From positions 1 to 64,000 of the forward strand of contig NZ_JALHLG010000013.1 in assembly GCF_022832375.1 (NCBI RefSeq): a DNA stretch of 64,000 nt, written 5' to 3'. Shown here piece after piece: positions 51,724 to 59,596 of this stretch (its first letter is position 1; each line of letters starts with the position of its first letter). Under the pieces are notes generated by a model. That model ran no database searches. It was given only the letters and a program-made list of their open reading frames with translations, and had not been told where the DNA came from. This DNA is from Novosphingobium beihaiense. GTDB lineage: Bacteria; Pseudomonadota; Alphaproteobacteria; Sphingomonadales; Sphingomonadaceae. The translations under genes and the position numbers were made by a program.

Positions 51724-53304
51724 ATGCCCGGCCATCATCCGTCCTGTCATGCCCGCACTGCGCCCGATGCGCTGGCGCTGGTGGTTGCGGATACCGGCGA
51801 GACGCTGACCTACCGCCAGCTTGACGAAGGCTCCAACCGGGTGGCGCAACTGCTGCGCGCGCTGGGGCTGAAGCCGGGTGACCGCATCGCCGTGATGCTG
51901 CGCAACTCGCCCGAATTCGCCATGGTCTATTGGGGGGCGACGCGCTGCGGCTGTTTCGTCACGCTGCTTTCCACACACCTGAAACCGGCCGAAGCGTCCT
52001 ACATTGTTGGCGATGCGGGGGCGAAAGTGCTGATCCTCTCCGCCTCGATCGGGGAAACGCCGCGCGCGCTGGCCAGTGACAGGGCGAGCCTCGCGCCGGG
52101 CGTGAGCCGGGTCTACTACGCGGGCGATCCCGTGGGGGAAGGGGGGCTTGCAGGCGCCGAGCCGCTGGCGGAGGCCCTGGCGGCGATGCCCGCCAAGCCG
52201 GTGGCGGACGAGATTTCCGGCTTTCACATGATCTATTCGAGCGGCACCACCGGGCGGCCAAAAGGCATTGTCCTGCCCTTCACGCCGGGCCCGATCGACG
52301 AGTTCAATGTGCTGGAAGGCGTGATGCCAATCTACCGCGAGCTGGACCCGCTGGTCTCGCTCAATGCCGGGCCGCTCTATCACGGCGCGCCGCTGTCCTG
52401 CATGGTCACGGCGCAGCGGCTGGGCGGGCTCTTCGTCACCCAGCGCAAGTTCGATGCCGAAGGTGTGCTCGCCGCGATCGAGAAGTACAAGGTGGGCGTG
52501 GCGCAGTTCGTGCCGACCATGTTCGTGCGGATGCTGGCGCTGCCGGACGAGGTGCGGGCAAGGTACGATCTCTCCTCGCTGCGCATGGCCGTCCATGCTG
52601 CCGCGCCGTGCCCGGTGGAGATCAAGCGCCGCATGATCGCGTGGTGGGGGCCGATCATCTTCGAATATTACGGCAGCACCGAAGGCGTGGGCGCCACCGC
52701 GATTACCTCACAGGAATGGCTCGAACGGCCGGGCTCGGTGGGCAAGTCCTCGCTCGGCCCGATCCATATCTGCGGCGAGGACGGGCGCGAACTGCCGCCC
52801 GGCGAAAGCGGCGTGGTCTATTTCGAGGCGCCGGGCGGGCGCAGTATCAACTACCTCAACGATGCCGAGAAATCGCGCAAGGCCACACATCCCGAACACG
52901 ACACCTGGTTCGCGGTGGGCGACATCGGCAGGCTGGACGAGGACGGCTATCTCTACCTCACCGACCGCAAGGACTTCATGATCATTTCGGGCGGGGTGAA
53001 CATCTATCCGCAGGCGATCGAGGATTGCCTGATCGTCCACCCGCAAGTGCTGGACGTGGCGGTGCTGGGCATTGCCGATCCCGAATATGGGGAGAAAGTG
53101 AAAGCGGTGGTTCAGCCCAAGGACTGGGCCGATGCCGGGCCCGTGCTGGAACAGGCACTGAAGGACTGGTGCCGCGAGCGTATTTCGCCGGTCACGGCAC
53201 CGCGCGAATATGAATTCGTGCGCGAACTGCCGCGCCTGCCTTCGGGCAAGCTGGCCAAGCACGAGTTGCGCAAGCTTTATGGCAATCCGGTTGCCGTTGT
53301 CTGA
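51724..53304 (+). CDS. Acyl-CoA synthetase (AMP-forming)
   Basis: A 526-residue ANL ligase. FHMIYSSGTTGRPKGIVLP is the P-loop, IIFEYYGSTEGVGATA the A5 region, VGDIGRLDEDGYLYLTDRKD the hinge, FMIISGGVNIYPQAIED the A8 motif and LPSGKLAKHELRKL holds the catalytic Lys. It activates a fatty, aromatic or sterol-type carboxylate to its CoA thioester. ATG 51724 has GGGAGAA 8 bases upstream. It heads a run of plus-strand lipid/ester catabolic genes and is followed 10 bases later by an esterase. Confidence 0.9.
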   Translation: MPGHHPSCHARTAPDALALVVADTGETLTYRQLDEGSNRVAQLLRALGLKPGDRIAVMLRNSPEFAMVYWGATRCGCFVTLLSTHLKPAEASYIVGDAGAKVLILSASIGETPRALASDRASLAPGVSRVYYAGDPVGEGGLAGAEPLAEALAAMPAKPVADEISGFHMIYSSGTTGRPKGIVLPFTPGPIDEFNVLEGVMPIYRELDPLVSLNAGPLYHGAPLSCMVTAQRLGGLFVTQRKFDAEGVLAAIEKYKVGVAQFVPTMFVRMLALPDEVRARYDLSSLRMAVHAAAPCPVEIKRRMIAWWGPIIFEYYGSTEGVGATAITSQEWLERPGSVGKSSLGPIHICGEDGRELPPGESGVVYFEAPGGRSINYLNDAEKSRKATHPEHDTWFAVGDIGRLDEDGYLYLTDRKDFMIISGGVNIYPQAIEDCLIVHPQVLDVAVLGIADPEYGEKVKAVVQPKDWADAGPVLEQALKDWCRERISPVTAPREYEFVRELPRLPSGKLAKHELRKLYGNPVAVV

Positions 53305-53314
53305 GGGGAACGAG

Positions 53315-54415
53315 ATGATGACACGATCCGCAAAGCGCGCCGCGCGGCGCTGGACCGCCACGGGCGCGGCGCTGCTGGCGCTGGCCTGCGCGCTTCCGGC
53401 GGTGGCCGATGCTCCCGCCATTGTGCCCTCCCATCCGCAGGCTGCCGAAGCGGATGCGCCTTACGTGCGGCCTGACGTGGCGGCCTATCTCAAGGCTTTC
53501 TACGCCGCGCCGAGGCCGCCGTTCTCGCGCGAGATGGTGATGAAGATCCACCAGATGCCGCCAGAGGCGCTGGCGGCCATGTCCAGGCAGGACCTGCCGG
53601 TGGGCGAGATGGCCGTGGTCAAGGACGTGACGATGCCCGGTCCCGGCGGACCGATGGCGCTGCGCCTGTTCGATACCCGCGCGGCCCGCGCACCAGGGCC
53701 GGTCGTGGTGTTCTACCACGGCGGCGGATACGTGCTGGGCAGCATCGACAGCCATGCGGGGATCGCGGCGGAAATCGCCCGCCAGCTCGATCTTCCGGTG
53801 GTTTCGGTCGAATACCGCCTCGCCCCGGAAAACCCGTTTCCCGCTGCCGTCGATGATGGCGAAGCGGCGGCGCGGTGGATCGCCGCGAACGGCAAGGCCT
53901 TCGGCCGCATGTTCACCGGCCTGATCCTCAGTGGAGACAGCGCGGGCGGCAATCTGACGCTGGTGACGGCGGCGGCGCTGCGTGACAAGCCTGCCGCGTT
54001 GCCGCTGGTCATGCAGATCCCGATCTATCCCGCCGCCGATTTCAGCCGGAAGTACCCTTCGGACAAGGCCTTTGCCGAAGGGTACATGCTCGACGAGAAG
54101 AGCATGGGGAATTTCGACGCACTCTATGCCGCCGATCCGCAAAGCCTGCGTGCCTCGCCGCTGCTGGGCGATCTTCACGGGCTGCCGCCGACGGTGCTGG
54201 TGACGGCCTCGCTCGATCCGTTGCGCGATCAGGGGCGGGCCTATGCCGCCAAGCTGATCGAGGCGGGCGTGCCCACGGCCTATTACGAAGGCAAGGGGCT
54301 GATCCACGGCTTCACGACCTTCCGCAAGGCGATCCCTTCGGCGCAGGACGATACCGTGGCCTTTCTTCGCATCGCCCGGACGATGCTGGATGAGACCTCA
54401 GCGCATTCAAAATGA
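53315..54415 (+). CDS. Secreted alpha/beta hydrolase (HSL/type IV esterase)
   Basis: A 366-residue esterase of the hormone-sensitive lipase family. A signal peptide (GAALLALACALPAVA, cleavage near ADA) leads to the mature enzyme. The oxyanion motif FYHGGGYVLG, nucleophile elbow SGDSAGGNL, the acid in TASLDPLRDQGR and His in KGLIHGF form the complete catalytic set. It should hydrolyse short acyl esters in the periplasm, and the released acid could feed the acyl-CoA synthetase encoded upstream. Its stop codon lies within the first of two palindromic operators for the next gene. Confidence 0.9.
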   Translation: MMTRSAKRAARRWTATGAALLALACALPAVADAPAIVPSHPQAAEADAPYVRPDVAAYLKAFYAAPRPPFSREMVMKIHQMPPEALAAMSRQDLPVGEMAVVKDVTMPGPGGPMALRLFDTRAARAPGPVVVFYHGGGYVLGSIDSHAGIAAEIARQLDLPVVSVEYRLAPENPFPAAVDDGEAAARWIAANGKAFGRMFTGLILSGDSAGGNLTLVTAAALRDKPAALPLVMQIPIYPAADFSRKYPSDKAFAEGYMLDEKSMGNFDALYAADPQSLRASPLLGDLHGLPPTVLVTASLDPLRDQGRAYAAKLIEAGVPTAYYEGKGLIHGFTTFRKAIPSAQDDTVAFLRIARTMLDETSAHSK

Positions 54416-54428
54416 CATGATCGTGTCA
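54413..54428. promoter_or_regulatory. Operator 1 upstream of marR-like gene
   Basis: TGACATGATCGTGTCA: 5-bp perfect arms with a near-symmetric centre, overlapping the stop codon of the esterase (TGA at 54413-54415). It is a direct 19-base repeat of operator 2. The pair is a likely site for MarR dimers. Confidence 0.7.
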
Positions 54429-54431
54429 AAA

Positions 54432-54447
54432 TGACATAATCATGTCA
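54432..54447. promoter_or_regulatory. Operator 2, overlapping the marR-like start codon
   Basis: TGACATAATCATGTCA is a near-perfect palindrome (TGACAT/ATGTCA) whose last base is the A of the ATG at 54447. Centre-to-centre spacing from operator 1 is 19 bases. Binding here would block both transcription and ribosome access, the classical MarR autoregulation layout. Confidence 0.75.
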
Positions 54448-54911
54448 TGGAGAGAGGGCCCTTCGAGTCGCGTCACCCCCTCGTCGGTCTGGTCGATGAG
54501 ACCATCCGGTTGAACAGCCGGTTGCGCAGCGTGTTCGCCGCCGCGCGGCAGGACAGTTCGCTCAACGATTCCGAGCAGATGGTGCTCAATGCCGTGGTAG
54601 AGGCCGGGAAGGCCCCCACAGTGGCCCAGATCGGCCGTTCGATGGGGCAGGCGCGCCAGCTTGTGCAGCGCGCGGCCAATGCCTTGCGCGATGGCGGGCT
54701 GATCGAAATGGCGGACAATCCCGATCACAAGCGCGCGCCGCTGCTGCGCCCGACCGCGCAGGGGCTGGCGCTCAAGCGCGAACTGGATGCGCGTGCCGAT
54801 ATCATTGCCGAAGAGCTGCTGCCCGCCGCCGATCTCGATTCGGTGCGAGAGGCGGCGCAGGCGCTGCGGGCCATACGCAGAAAGCTGGAAGCGCAGCTTC
54901 GCACGCGCTGA
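54447..54911 (+). CDS. MarR-family transcriptional regulator
   Basis: A 154-residue winged-helix regulator. The dimerisation helices flank the wHTH region VLNAVVEAGKAPTVAQIGRS followed by MGQARQLVQRAANALRDGGLIE, with the basic wing NPDHKRAPLLRPTAQG. It probably represses itself and the following catabolic genes until an acyl or aromatic ligand binds. No SD precedes the ATG at 54447, because the operator occupies that spot. Translation may be leaderless or coupled to the esterase stop 32 bases upstream. The next gene begins 25 bases after its stop. Confidence 0.85.
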   Translation: MERGPFESRHPLVGLVDETIRLNSRLRSVFAAARQDSSLNDSEQMVLNAVVEAGKAPTVAQIGRSMGQARQLVQRAANALRDGGLIEMADNPDHKRAPLLRPTAQGLALKRELDARADIIAEELLPAADLDSVREAAQALRAIRRKLEAQLRTR

Positions 54912-54936
54912 AGCGGAGAGGATGCCGGAGAGAACA

Positions 54937-56004
54937 ATGGAAGCCGATCTCGACAAACTGGCGCCGGTGGGGCCGCTTACCGAATGGCTCGATGCCCATG
55001 TGCCCGAACTGGGCAGCGGGCCGCTCAGGACTTCGCTGCTTTCGGGCGGCACCTCCAATGTCGTGCTCACGCTCGACCGCGGCGAAAAGCCCATGGTCAT
55101 GCGCCGCCCGCCCGAAGTGCCGCCGCCGGGCGCCGAGCGGGGCGTGCTGCGCGAGGCGCGTATCCTTACTGCGCTCAATCAGACGGATGTGCCGCATCCG
55201 GTCTGCTATGGCTCCTGCCCGGACGATAGCGTGGCGGGCGCGCCGTTCTATGTGATGGAGAAGGTCGATGGCTGGGCTCCCAACCTGCGCGACGAGAAAA
55301 TCCATAACGAGCCGCCGTTCGACCGGATGCCTTATGAATACGGCATCCCCTTTGCCATCGTCGATGGCCTCGTGAAGCTGGCGAACGTCGATTACGAAGC
55401 GATTGGCCTTGGCGATTACGGCAAGCCGGGCAAGTTCCTCGAACGGCAGGTGGACCGCTGGTCCGGCCAGCTCGCGAGCTACAAGGAGCGCTACGGCTAT
55501 GAAGGGCGCACGCTGGAAGGTTATGCCGAAACCGAGGCATGGCTGCGCGGTGCCAAGCTGCCCGAGGAAGTGCGCGGCATCATCCACGGCGATGTCGGCA
55601 CGCCCAACATGATGTTCCAGTGGGGCCCGCCCGCGCGCCTTGCCGCGATGATCGACTGGGAGCTTTCCACCATTGGCGATCCGATGATCGACATCGGCTG
55701 GTTCACTGGCGGCATGCGCGACGAGGAGAACCCGGACAAGGAATTCCCGGGCGCGCTCAACAATCCCGGGCACTTCCCCACCCGGCAGGAACTGGCGCGC
55801 TACTACTGCGCCGGGACGGGCCGGAATATAGAGGATTTCCGCTGGTTCTCGATCCTTTCGCGGTTCAAGTCGGGCTGCCTTCTCGAATACAAGGTGGCGC
55901 AGGCCGAGGCCGGAATCCTCTCGAAGGACACCGGGCGCTTCTTCGCGCGGATTGTCGAGAACGTGTTCGGGGAAACCGCCGCCGAAGTGCGGAGGCTGTC
56001 ATGA
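54937..56004 (+). CDS. APH-family phosphotransferase (ACAD10/11-like)
   Basis: A 355-residue aminoglycoside-phosphotransferase-like kinase. The nucleotide loop LLSGGTSNVVLTL, catalytic GIIHGDVGTPNMMF (HGD...N) and metal-binding AMIDWELSTIGDPMIDIG are clear. In mammalian ACAD10/11 the same domain is fused to an acyl-CoA dehydrogenase and phosphorylates 4-hydroxyacyl-CoAs. Here an acyl-CoA dehydrogenase gene follows immediately, which supports that role over drug resistance. ATG 54937 has GGAGAGA 5 bases upstream; an in-frame ATG at 54922 is too close to its own SD. Confidence 0.85.
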   Translation: MEADLDKLAPVGPLTEWLDAHVPELGSGPLRTSLLSGGTSNVVLTLDRGEKPMVMRRPPEVPPPGAERGVLREARILTALNQTDVPHPVCYGSCPDDSVAGAPFYVMEKVDGWAPNLRDEKIHNEPPFDRMPYEYGIPFAIVDGLVKLANVDYEAIGLGDYGKPGKFLERQVDRWSGQLASYKERYGYEGRTLEGYAETEAWLRGAKLPEEVRGIIHGDVGTPNMMFQWGPPARLAAMIDWELSTIGDPMIDIGWFTGGMRDEENPDKEFPGALNNPGHFPTRQELARYYCAGTGRNIEDFRWFSILSRFKSGCLLEYKVAQAEAGILSKDTGRFFARIVENVFGETAAEVRRLS

Positions 56005-56006
56005 AA

Positions 56007-56141
56007 TCCTCCCCGGTACGGGGAGGGGGACCGTCCGCGAAGCGGATGGTGGAGGGGACTCTCGTACGCACGCAAGGCTGCGCATGGACGCCAATCCCCT
56101 CCACCATGCTTCGCATGGTCCCCCTCCCCCGCAGGGGGAGG
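56007..56141. repeat. Bipartite palindromic repeat (CCCTCCACCATGC type)
   Basis: Starts two bases past the phosphotransferase stop. Left block 56007-56057 (CTCCCCGGTACGGGGAGG ... GGATGGTGGAGGGG) and right block 56095-56141 (CCCCTCCACCATGCTTCGC ... GGGGGAGG) are mutually complementary. Same family as 15465-15645, in the middle of a probable operon. Confidence 0.85.
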
Positions 56142-56155
56142 ACAGGAGAGATGCC

Positions 56156-57460
56156 ATGATCGATTTCAGTGTCGAACCCGAATTCCAGGCCAAGCTGGAC
56201 TGGATGGACCAGTTCGTCCGCACCGAATGCGAGACGATGGACCTGCTGTTTCCCGAACAGGGCGCGCAGTTCGATCCGGGGTACACGGCAGCCAAGCGCC
56301 ATCTGAAGCCGCTGCAGGAGGAAGTGAAACGTCAGGGCCTCTGGGCCTGCCACCTCGGCCCGCATCTGGGAGGGCCCGGTTACGGGCAGGTCAAGCTGGC
56401 GCTGATGAACGAGATTCTCGGCCGCGCACAATGGGCGCCCACGGTCTTCGGCACCGCCGCGCCCGATACCGGCAATGCCGAAATCCTCGCGCTGTTCGGC
56501 ACGCCCGAGCAGAAGCAGCGCTATCTCGGCCCGCTGATGGACGGCGAGATCGTCTCGTGCTTTTCGATGACCGAGCCGCAGGGCGGGTCCGATCCGGACG
56601 TGTTCACCTGCTCGGCCACGCTGGATGGCGACGAATGGGTGATCGAGGGGGAGAAGTGGTTCTCCTCCAACGCCAAGTTCGCGTCGTTCCTGCTGGTGAT
56701 CGCCGTCACCGATGCCGATGCGCCGCTGACCGAGCGTATGAGCATGTTCGTGGTCCCCACCGAAACGCCGGGGATAGAGATCGTGCGCAATGTCGCCATC
56801 GCGGGCGACTTCGATCCAGAGAACGGTCACCACGCCCATATCCGCTACAACAAGGTGCGCGTGCCGCGCGATCACATGCTGGGCGAACGCGGCGGCGGCT
56901 TCAAGGTGGCGCAGGCGCGGCTGGGCGGCGGGCGCATTCACCACGCCATGCGCACGGTGGGCATGTGCAACCGCGCGCTCGACATGATGCTCGAACGGGC
57001 GGTCTCGCGCACCACCAAGGGCAAGATGCTGGGCGAGCACCAGATGGTGCAGGAAAAGATCGCCGATGCCGTGATCGAGCTGGAGCAGTTCCGCCTCCTG
57101 GTGCTCAAGACCGCATGGATGATCGACGAGGTCGAGGCGGGCCGCATGAAGCACGGCGCGCCGCGCAAGCATATCGGCATGTGCAAGGTGGCGATGGCAT
57201 CGGTCTATGCCAGCGTGGTGGGCAAGGCGCTGGAGATCCACGGATCGCTGGGCATCTCGCTCGATATGCCGCTGGCCAAGTGGTATGGCGGGCACATGTC
57301 GCTCGCCTTTGCCGATGGCCCGACCGACGCGCACAAGTCGCAGCTTGCCCGCGCCTACCTGAAGCGCCCGAAACCGGCGGAGGGGATGTTCCCCAGCGAA
57401 CATATCCCGACGCGCACGGCGGCCGCACTGGCGCGCTATCCGCATGCGCGGGAGTCTTGA
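56156..57460 (+). CDS. Acyl-CoA dehydrogenase (ACAD11-like)
   Basis: A 434-residue flavoprotein. FSMTEPQGGSDPDVFTCSAT (FAD loop), EKWFSSNAKFASFLLV, RVPRDHMLGERGGGFKVAQARL and the C-terminal LEIHGSLGISLDMPLAKWY are the family landmarks. Catalytic Glu is not obvious at the common medium-chain position; the long-chain or ACAD11-type enzymes use a different arrangement or Asp. It should act on the 4-phosphoacyl- or other acyl-CoA product of the preceding phosphotransferase, passing electrons to ETF. Start ATG 56156 follows AGGAGAG. Confidence 0.88.
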   Translation: MIDFSVEPEFQAKLDWMDQFVRTECETMDLLFPEQGAQFDPGYTAAKRHLKPLQEEVKRQGLWACHLGPHLGGPGYGQVKLALMNEILGRAQWAPTVFGTAAPDTGNAEILALFGTPEQKQRYLGPLMDGEIVSCFSMTEPQGGSDPDVFTCSATLDGDEWVIEGEKWFSSNAKFASFLLVIAVTDADAPLTERMSMFVVPTETPGIEIVRNVAIAGDFDPENGHHAHIRYNKVRVPRDHMLGERGGGFKVAQARLGGGRIHHAMRTVGMCNRALDMMLERAVSRTTKGKMLGEHQMVQEKIADAVIELEQFRLLVLKTAWMIDEVEAGRMKHGAPRKHIGMCKVAMASVYASVVGKALEIHGSLGISLDMPLAKWYGGHMSLAFADGPTDAHKSQLARAYLKRPKPAEGMFPSEHIPTRTAAALARYPHARES

Positions 57461-57482
57461 AGGTGGCGTTCAACATCCCCCT

Positions 57483-57571
57483 CGTCATGGCGAGGCCGCA
57501 GGCCGAAGCCATCCAGGGCGGTTTGCCTGTGCTCTGGATGGCCGCGTCGGCTTCGCCTCCTCGCCATGACG
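57483..57571. repeat. Palindromic repeat of the CGTCATNGCGAG type
   Basis: CGTCATGGCGAGG at 57483 to CATCCAG (57516) faces CTGGATGG (57533) to CGCCATGACGA (57571), a bipartite palindrome. It is a diverged relative of the element at 44455-44539. It lies between the acyl-CoA dehydrogenase and the SDR gene. Confidence 0.8.
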
Positions 57572-57596
57572 AAGCCTTGAGGATCGGAGAATAGAT

Positions 57597-58337
57597 ATGG
57601 ACCCGCTGTTCGATTTCACCGGCAAGGTCGCGCTCGTCACCGGCGGTTCGCGCGGGCTGGGCTATCAGATGGTGAAAGCCTTCGCCGAGCGCGGCGCCGA
57701 CGTGATCATCGTCAGCCGCAAGCTCGAAAACTGCGAGGCGGTGGCGGAGGAATGCCGCGCGCTGGGCGTGCGGGCCATGGCGCTGTCCGCTCATGCCGGC
57801 CGCTGGGACGAATGCACCGAACTGGTCGAGCGGGCGTGGGAAGCCTTCGGGCGTGTGGATATCCTTGTGAACAACGCGGGGATGAGTCCGGCACAACCGA
57901 GCCACGAAGTCACCGAGAAGCTGTTCGACTCCGTGGTGAACCTCAACTTCAAGGGGCCGTTTCGCATCGCCAGCCTGATGGCGCACCGCATGGCCGAAGG
58001 GGAGGGCGGGTGCATCATCAATGTCTCGTCCTCGGGATCGATGATGCCTTTGCCGAAGACCGTGCCTTACGGTTCGTCCAAGGCGGCGCTCAATGCGATG
58101 AGCAAGAGCCTCGCCTGGGAATACGCGCCCAAAGTGCGGGTGAACACGCTTTCGCCCGGGGCCTTCCGCACCGATATCGTCGAGGCCTGGCCGGACAAGG
58201 GCAGGGGCCCGATCCCCACCCCGCGCGGCCATGCCGCCGAGCCGGAAGAGATCGTCACCGCCGCGCTGTTTCTGGCGAGCCCGGCTTCGGCGAACGTCAC
58301 GGGTTCGCTGGTCCGCTGCGATGGTGGCCAGCATTGA
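57597..58337 (+). CDS. SDR family oxidoreductase
   Basis: A 246-residue short-chain dehydrogenase. GKVALVTGGSRGLG binds the dinucleotide, IVSRK at the end of beta-2 favours NADP(H), NNAGMSPAQPS, catalytic Ser in INVSSSGSMM and Tyr-x3-Lys in PYGSSKAALN follow. It probably oxidises the 3-hydroxyacyl or a cyclic alcohol intermediate of the catabolic set. GGAG lies 8 bases before the ATG. It is in the same direction as the acyl-CoA dehydrogenase but separated by a palindromic repeat. Confidence 0.88.
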   Translation: MDPLFDFTGKVALVTGGSRGLGYQMVKAFAERGADVIIVSRKLENCEAVAEECRALGVRAMALSAHAGRWDECTELVERAWEAFGRVDILVNNAGMSPAQPSHEVTEKLFDSVVNLNFKGPFRIASLMAHRMAEGEGGCIINVSSSGSMMPLPKTVPYGSSKAALNAMSKSLAWEYAPKVRVNTLSPGAFRTDIVEAWPDKGRGPIPTPRGHAAEPEEIVTAALFLASPASANVTGSLVRCDGGQH

Positions 58338-58372
58338 ACAACGCGCCGCCCCGAAGGCGGTGGCTCATCGAT

Positions 58373-58459
58373 CTCCCCTCCCGCTTGCGGGAGGGGCCGG
58401 GGGAGGGCCTGTCCCCAAGCACCGCGCCGCGAACACGCCTTCCCGCAAGCGGGAGGGGG
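58373..58459. repeat. Palindromic repeat (CCCGCTTGCGGGAGG type)
   Basis: Left CTCCCCTCCCGCTTGCGGG (58373-58391) and right CTTCCCGCAAGCGGGAGGGG (58439-58458) face each other. Each block is itself a hairpin. It lies in the 162-base gap before the MDR gene. Confidence 0.8.
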
Positions 58460-58499
58460 ATGGGTTGACCAGGTCACTGCGTTTCTTGGGAGATTTTCG

Positions 58500-59477
58500 A
58501 TGCCTCTTGCTGTAATCGGCCACCAGTTCGGCCCACCCGAAAGCTACACGCTCGAACCGTTCGACCCCGGTCCGCCACAGGAAGGCGAAGTGCGCGTGGC
58601 GATCAAGGCGGCGGGCGTGTCCTACGTCGATGTGCTGACGGCCATGGGCAAATACCAGTTCAAGCCGCCGCTGCCCTTCATCCCCGGCAGCGAGGCGGCG
58701 GGCGTGGTCGAGGCGGTGGGGCCGGGCGTCACCCATTTGGCCGAGGGGGACCGTGTGTTCTGCGGCGGACTGGGCGGACTCTTTGCGCAGGCGAACAATT
58801 TCCGCGCCGCCAACATGGCCAAAGTGCCCGATGCGATGAGCTTCGAGCAGGCCGCCGTCTTCCCGGTCAACTACCAGACCGCCTATTACGCGCTGGCCGA
58901 TCGCGGCCGCGCGCAGCCGGGCGAGACGCTGCTGGTGCTCGGCGCGGCGGGCGGGACGGGCTATGCGGCGATCCAGGTGGGCAAGCATCTGGGCCTGCGC
59001 GTCATCGCCTCGGCCTCCAGCCCGGTGAAGCAGATGGCCGCGCGCGAAGGCGGGGCCGATGCCGTGGTAACGACGGGCGCGGAAGACTGGCGCGATCAGG
59101 TGATGGCGGCGAACGGCGGAAAACCGGTCGATCTGGTGTTCGATCCGGTCGGCGGCGAGGCGCTGGAACCGGCCTTCCGCTGCCTCGGCTACGACGGGCG
59201 TCATCTGGTGATCGGCTTTACCGCCGGGATCGCCTCGCTCAGGACTAATCTGGCGCTGCTCAAGAGCGCCAGCCTCGTTGGCGTACAGATGCGCGATCAC
59301 GCGCTCAAACGGCCCGAAGAAGCAGAGGCGATGCGGCGCACGGTTATCGAACTGGCGGGAGAGGGCACCTTCCGCCCGCTGATCGCCCAGCGCTATCCGC
59401 TGGCGGACTATGCGGCGGCCATGAATGCGGCGTTTTCCGGCAAGGCGGCGGGCCGCGTGGTTATCCTGATGGATTGA
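58500..59477 (+). CDS. Zinc-independent quinone oxidoreductase-like MDR protein
   Basis: A 325-residue medium-chain dehydrogenase/reductase of the quinone oxidoreductase type. VKAAGVSYVDVL-like region, PFIPGSEAAGVVEAVG, the GDRVFCG segment, nucleotide-binding VLGAAGGTGYAAIQVG and LVFDPVGGEALEPAF are visible. The catalytic and structural zinc Cys/His sets of alcohol dehydrogenases are absent, so it is a zinc-free NADPH-dependent reductase of enones or quinones. It may remove an unsaturated intermediate in the neighbouring catabolic set. Start ATG 58500. Confidence 0.87.
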   Translation: MPLAVIGHQFGPPESYTLEPFDPGPPQEGEVRVAIKAAGVSYVDVLTAMGKYQFKPPLPFIPGSEAAGVVEAVGPGVTHLAEGDRVFCGGLGGLFAQANNFRAANMAKVPDAMSFEQAAVFPVNYQTAYYALADRGRAQPGETLLVLGAAGGTGYAAIQVGKHLGLRVIASASSPVKQMAAREGGADAVVTTGAEDWRDQVMAANGGKPVDLVFDPVGGEALEPAFRCLGYDGRHLVIGFTAGIASLRTNLALLKSASLVGVQMRDHALKRPEEAEAMRRTVIELAGEGTFRPLIAQRYPLADYAAAMNAAFSGKAAGRVVILMD

Positions 59478-59553
59478 AGGTCCGGAATAGGGCATTTTGT
59501 TCCAACGTAACCGGACAATTAACCGGCTGCATTAAAACCGCGTTACCTGCGTG

Positions 59554-59567
59554 CCCATAGATATGGG
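59554..59567. promoter_or_regulatory. Perfect palindrome CCCATAGATATGGG
   Basis: 14-base palindrome (6-bp arms, GA centre) 30 bases before the start of the diguanylate cyclase gene, in a locally AT-rich leader. It may be an operator or overlap the promoter. Confidence 0.4.
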
Positions 59568-59596
59568 TAAGGTTCGTTAACACCCGGGGAGCAGCG

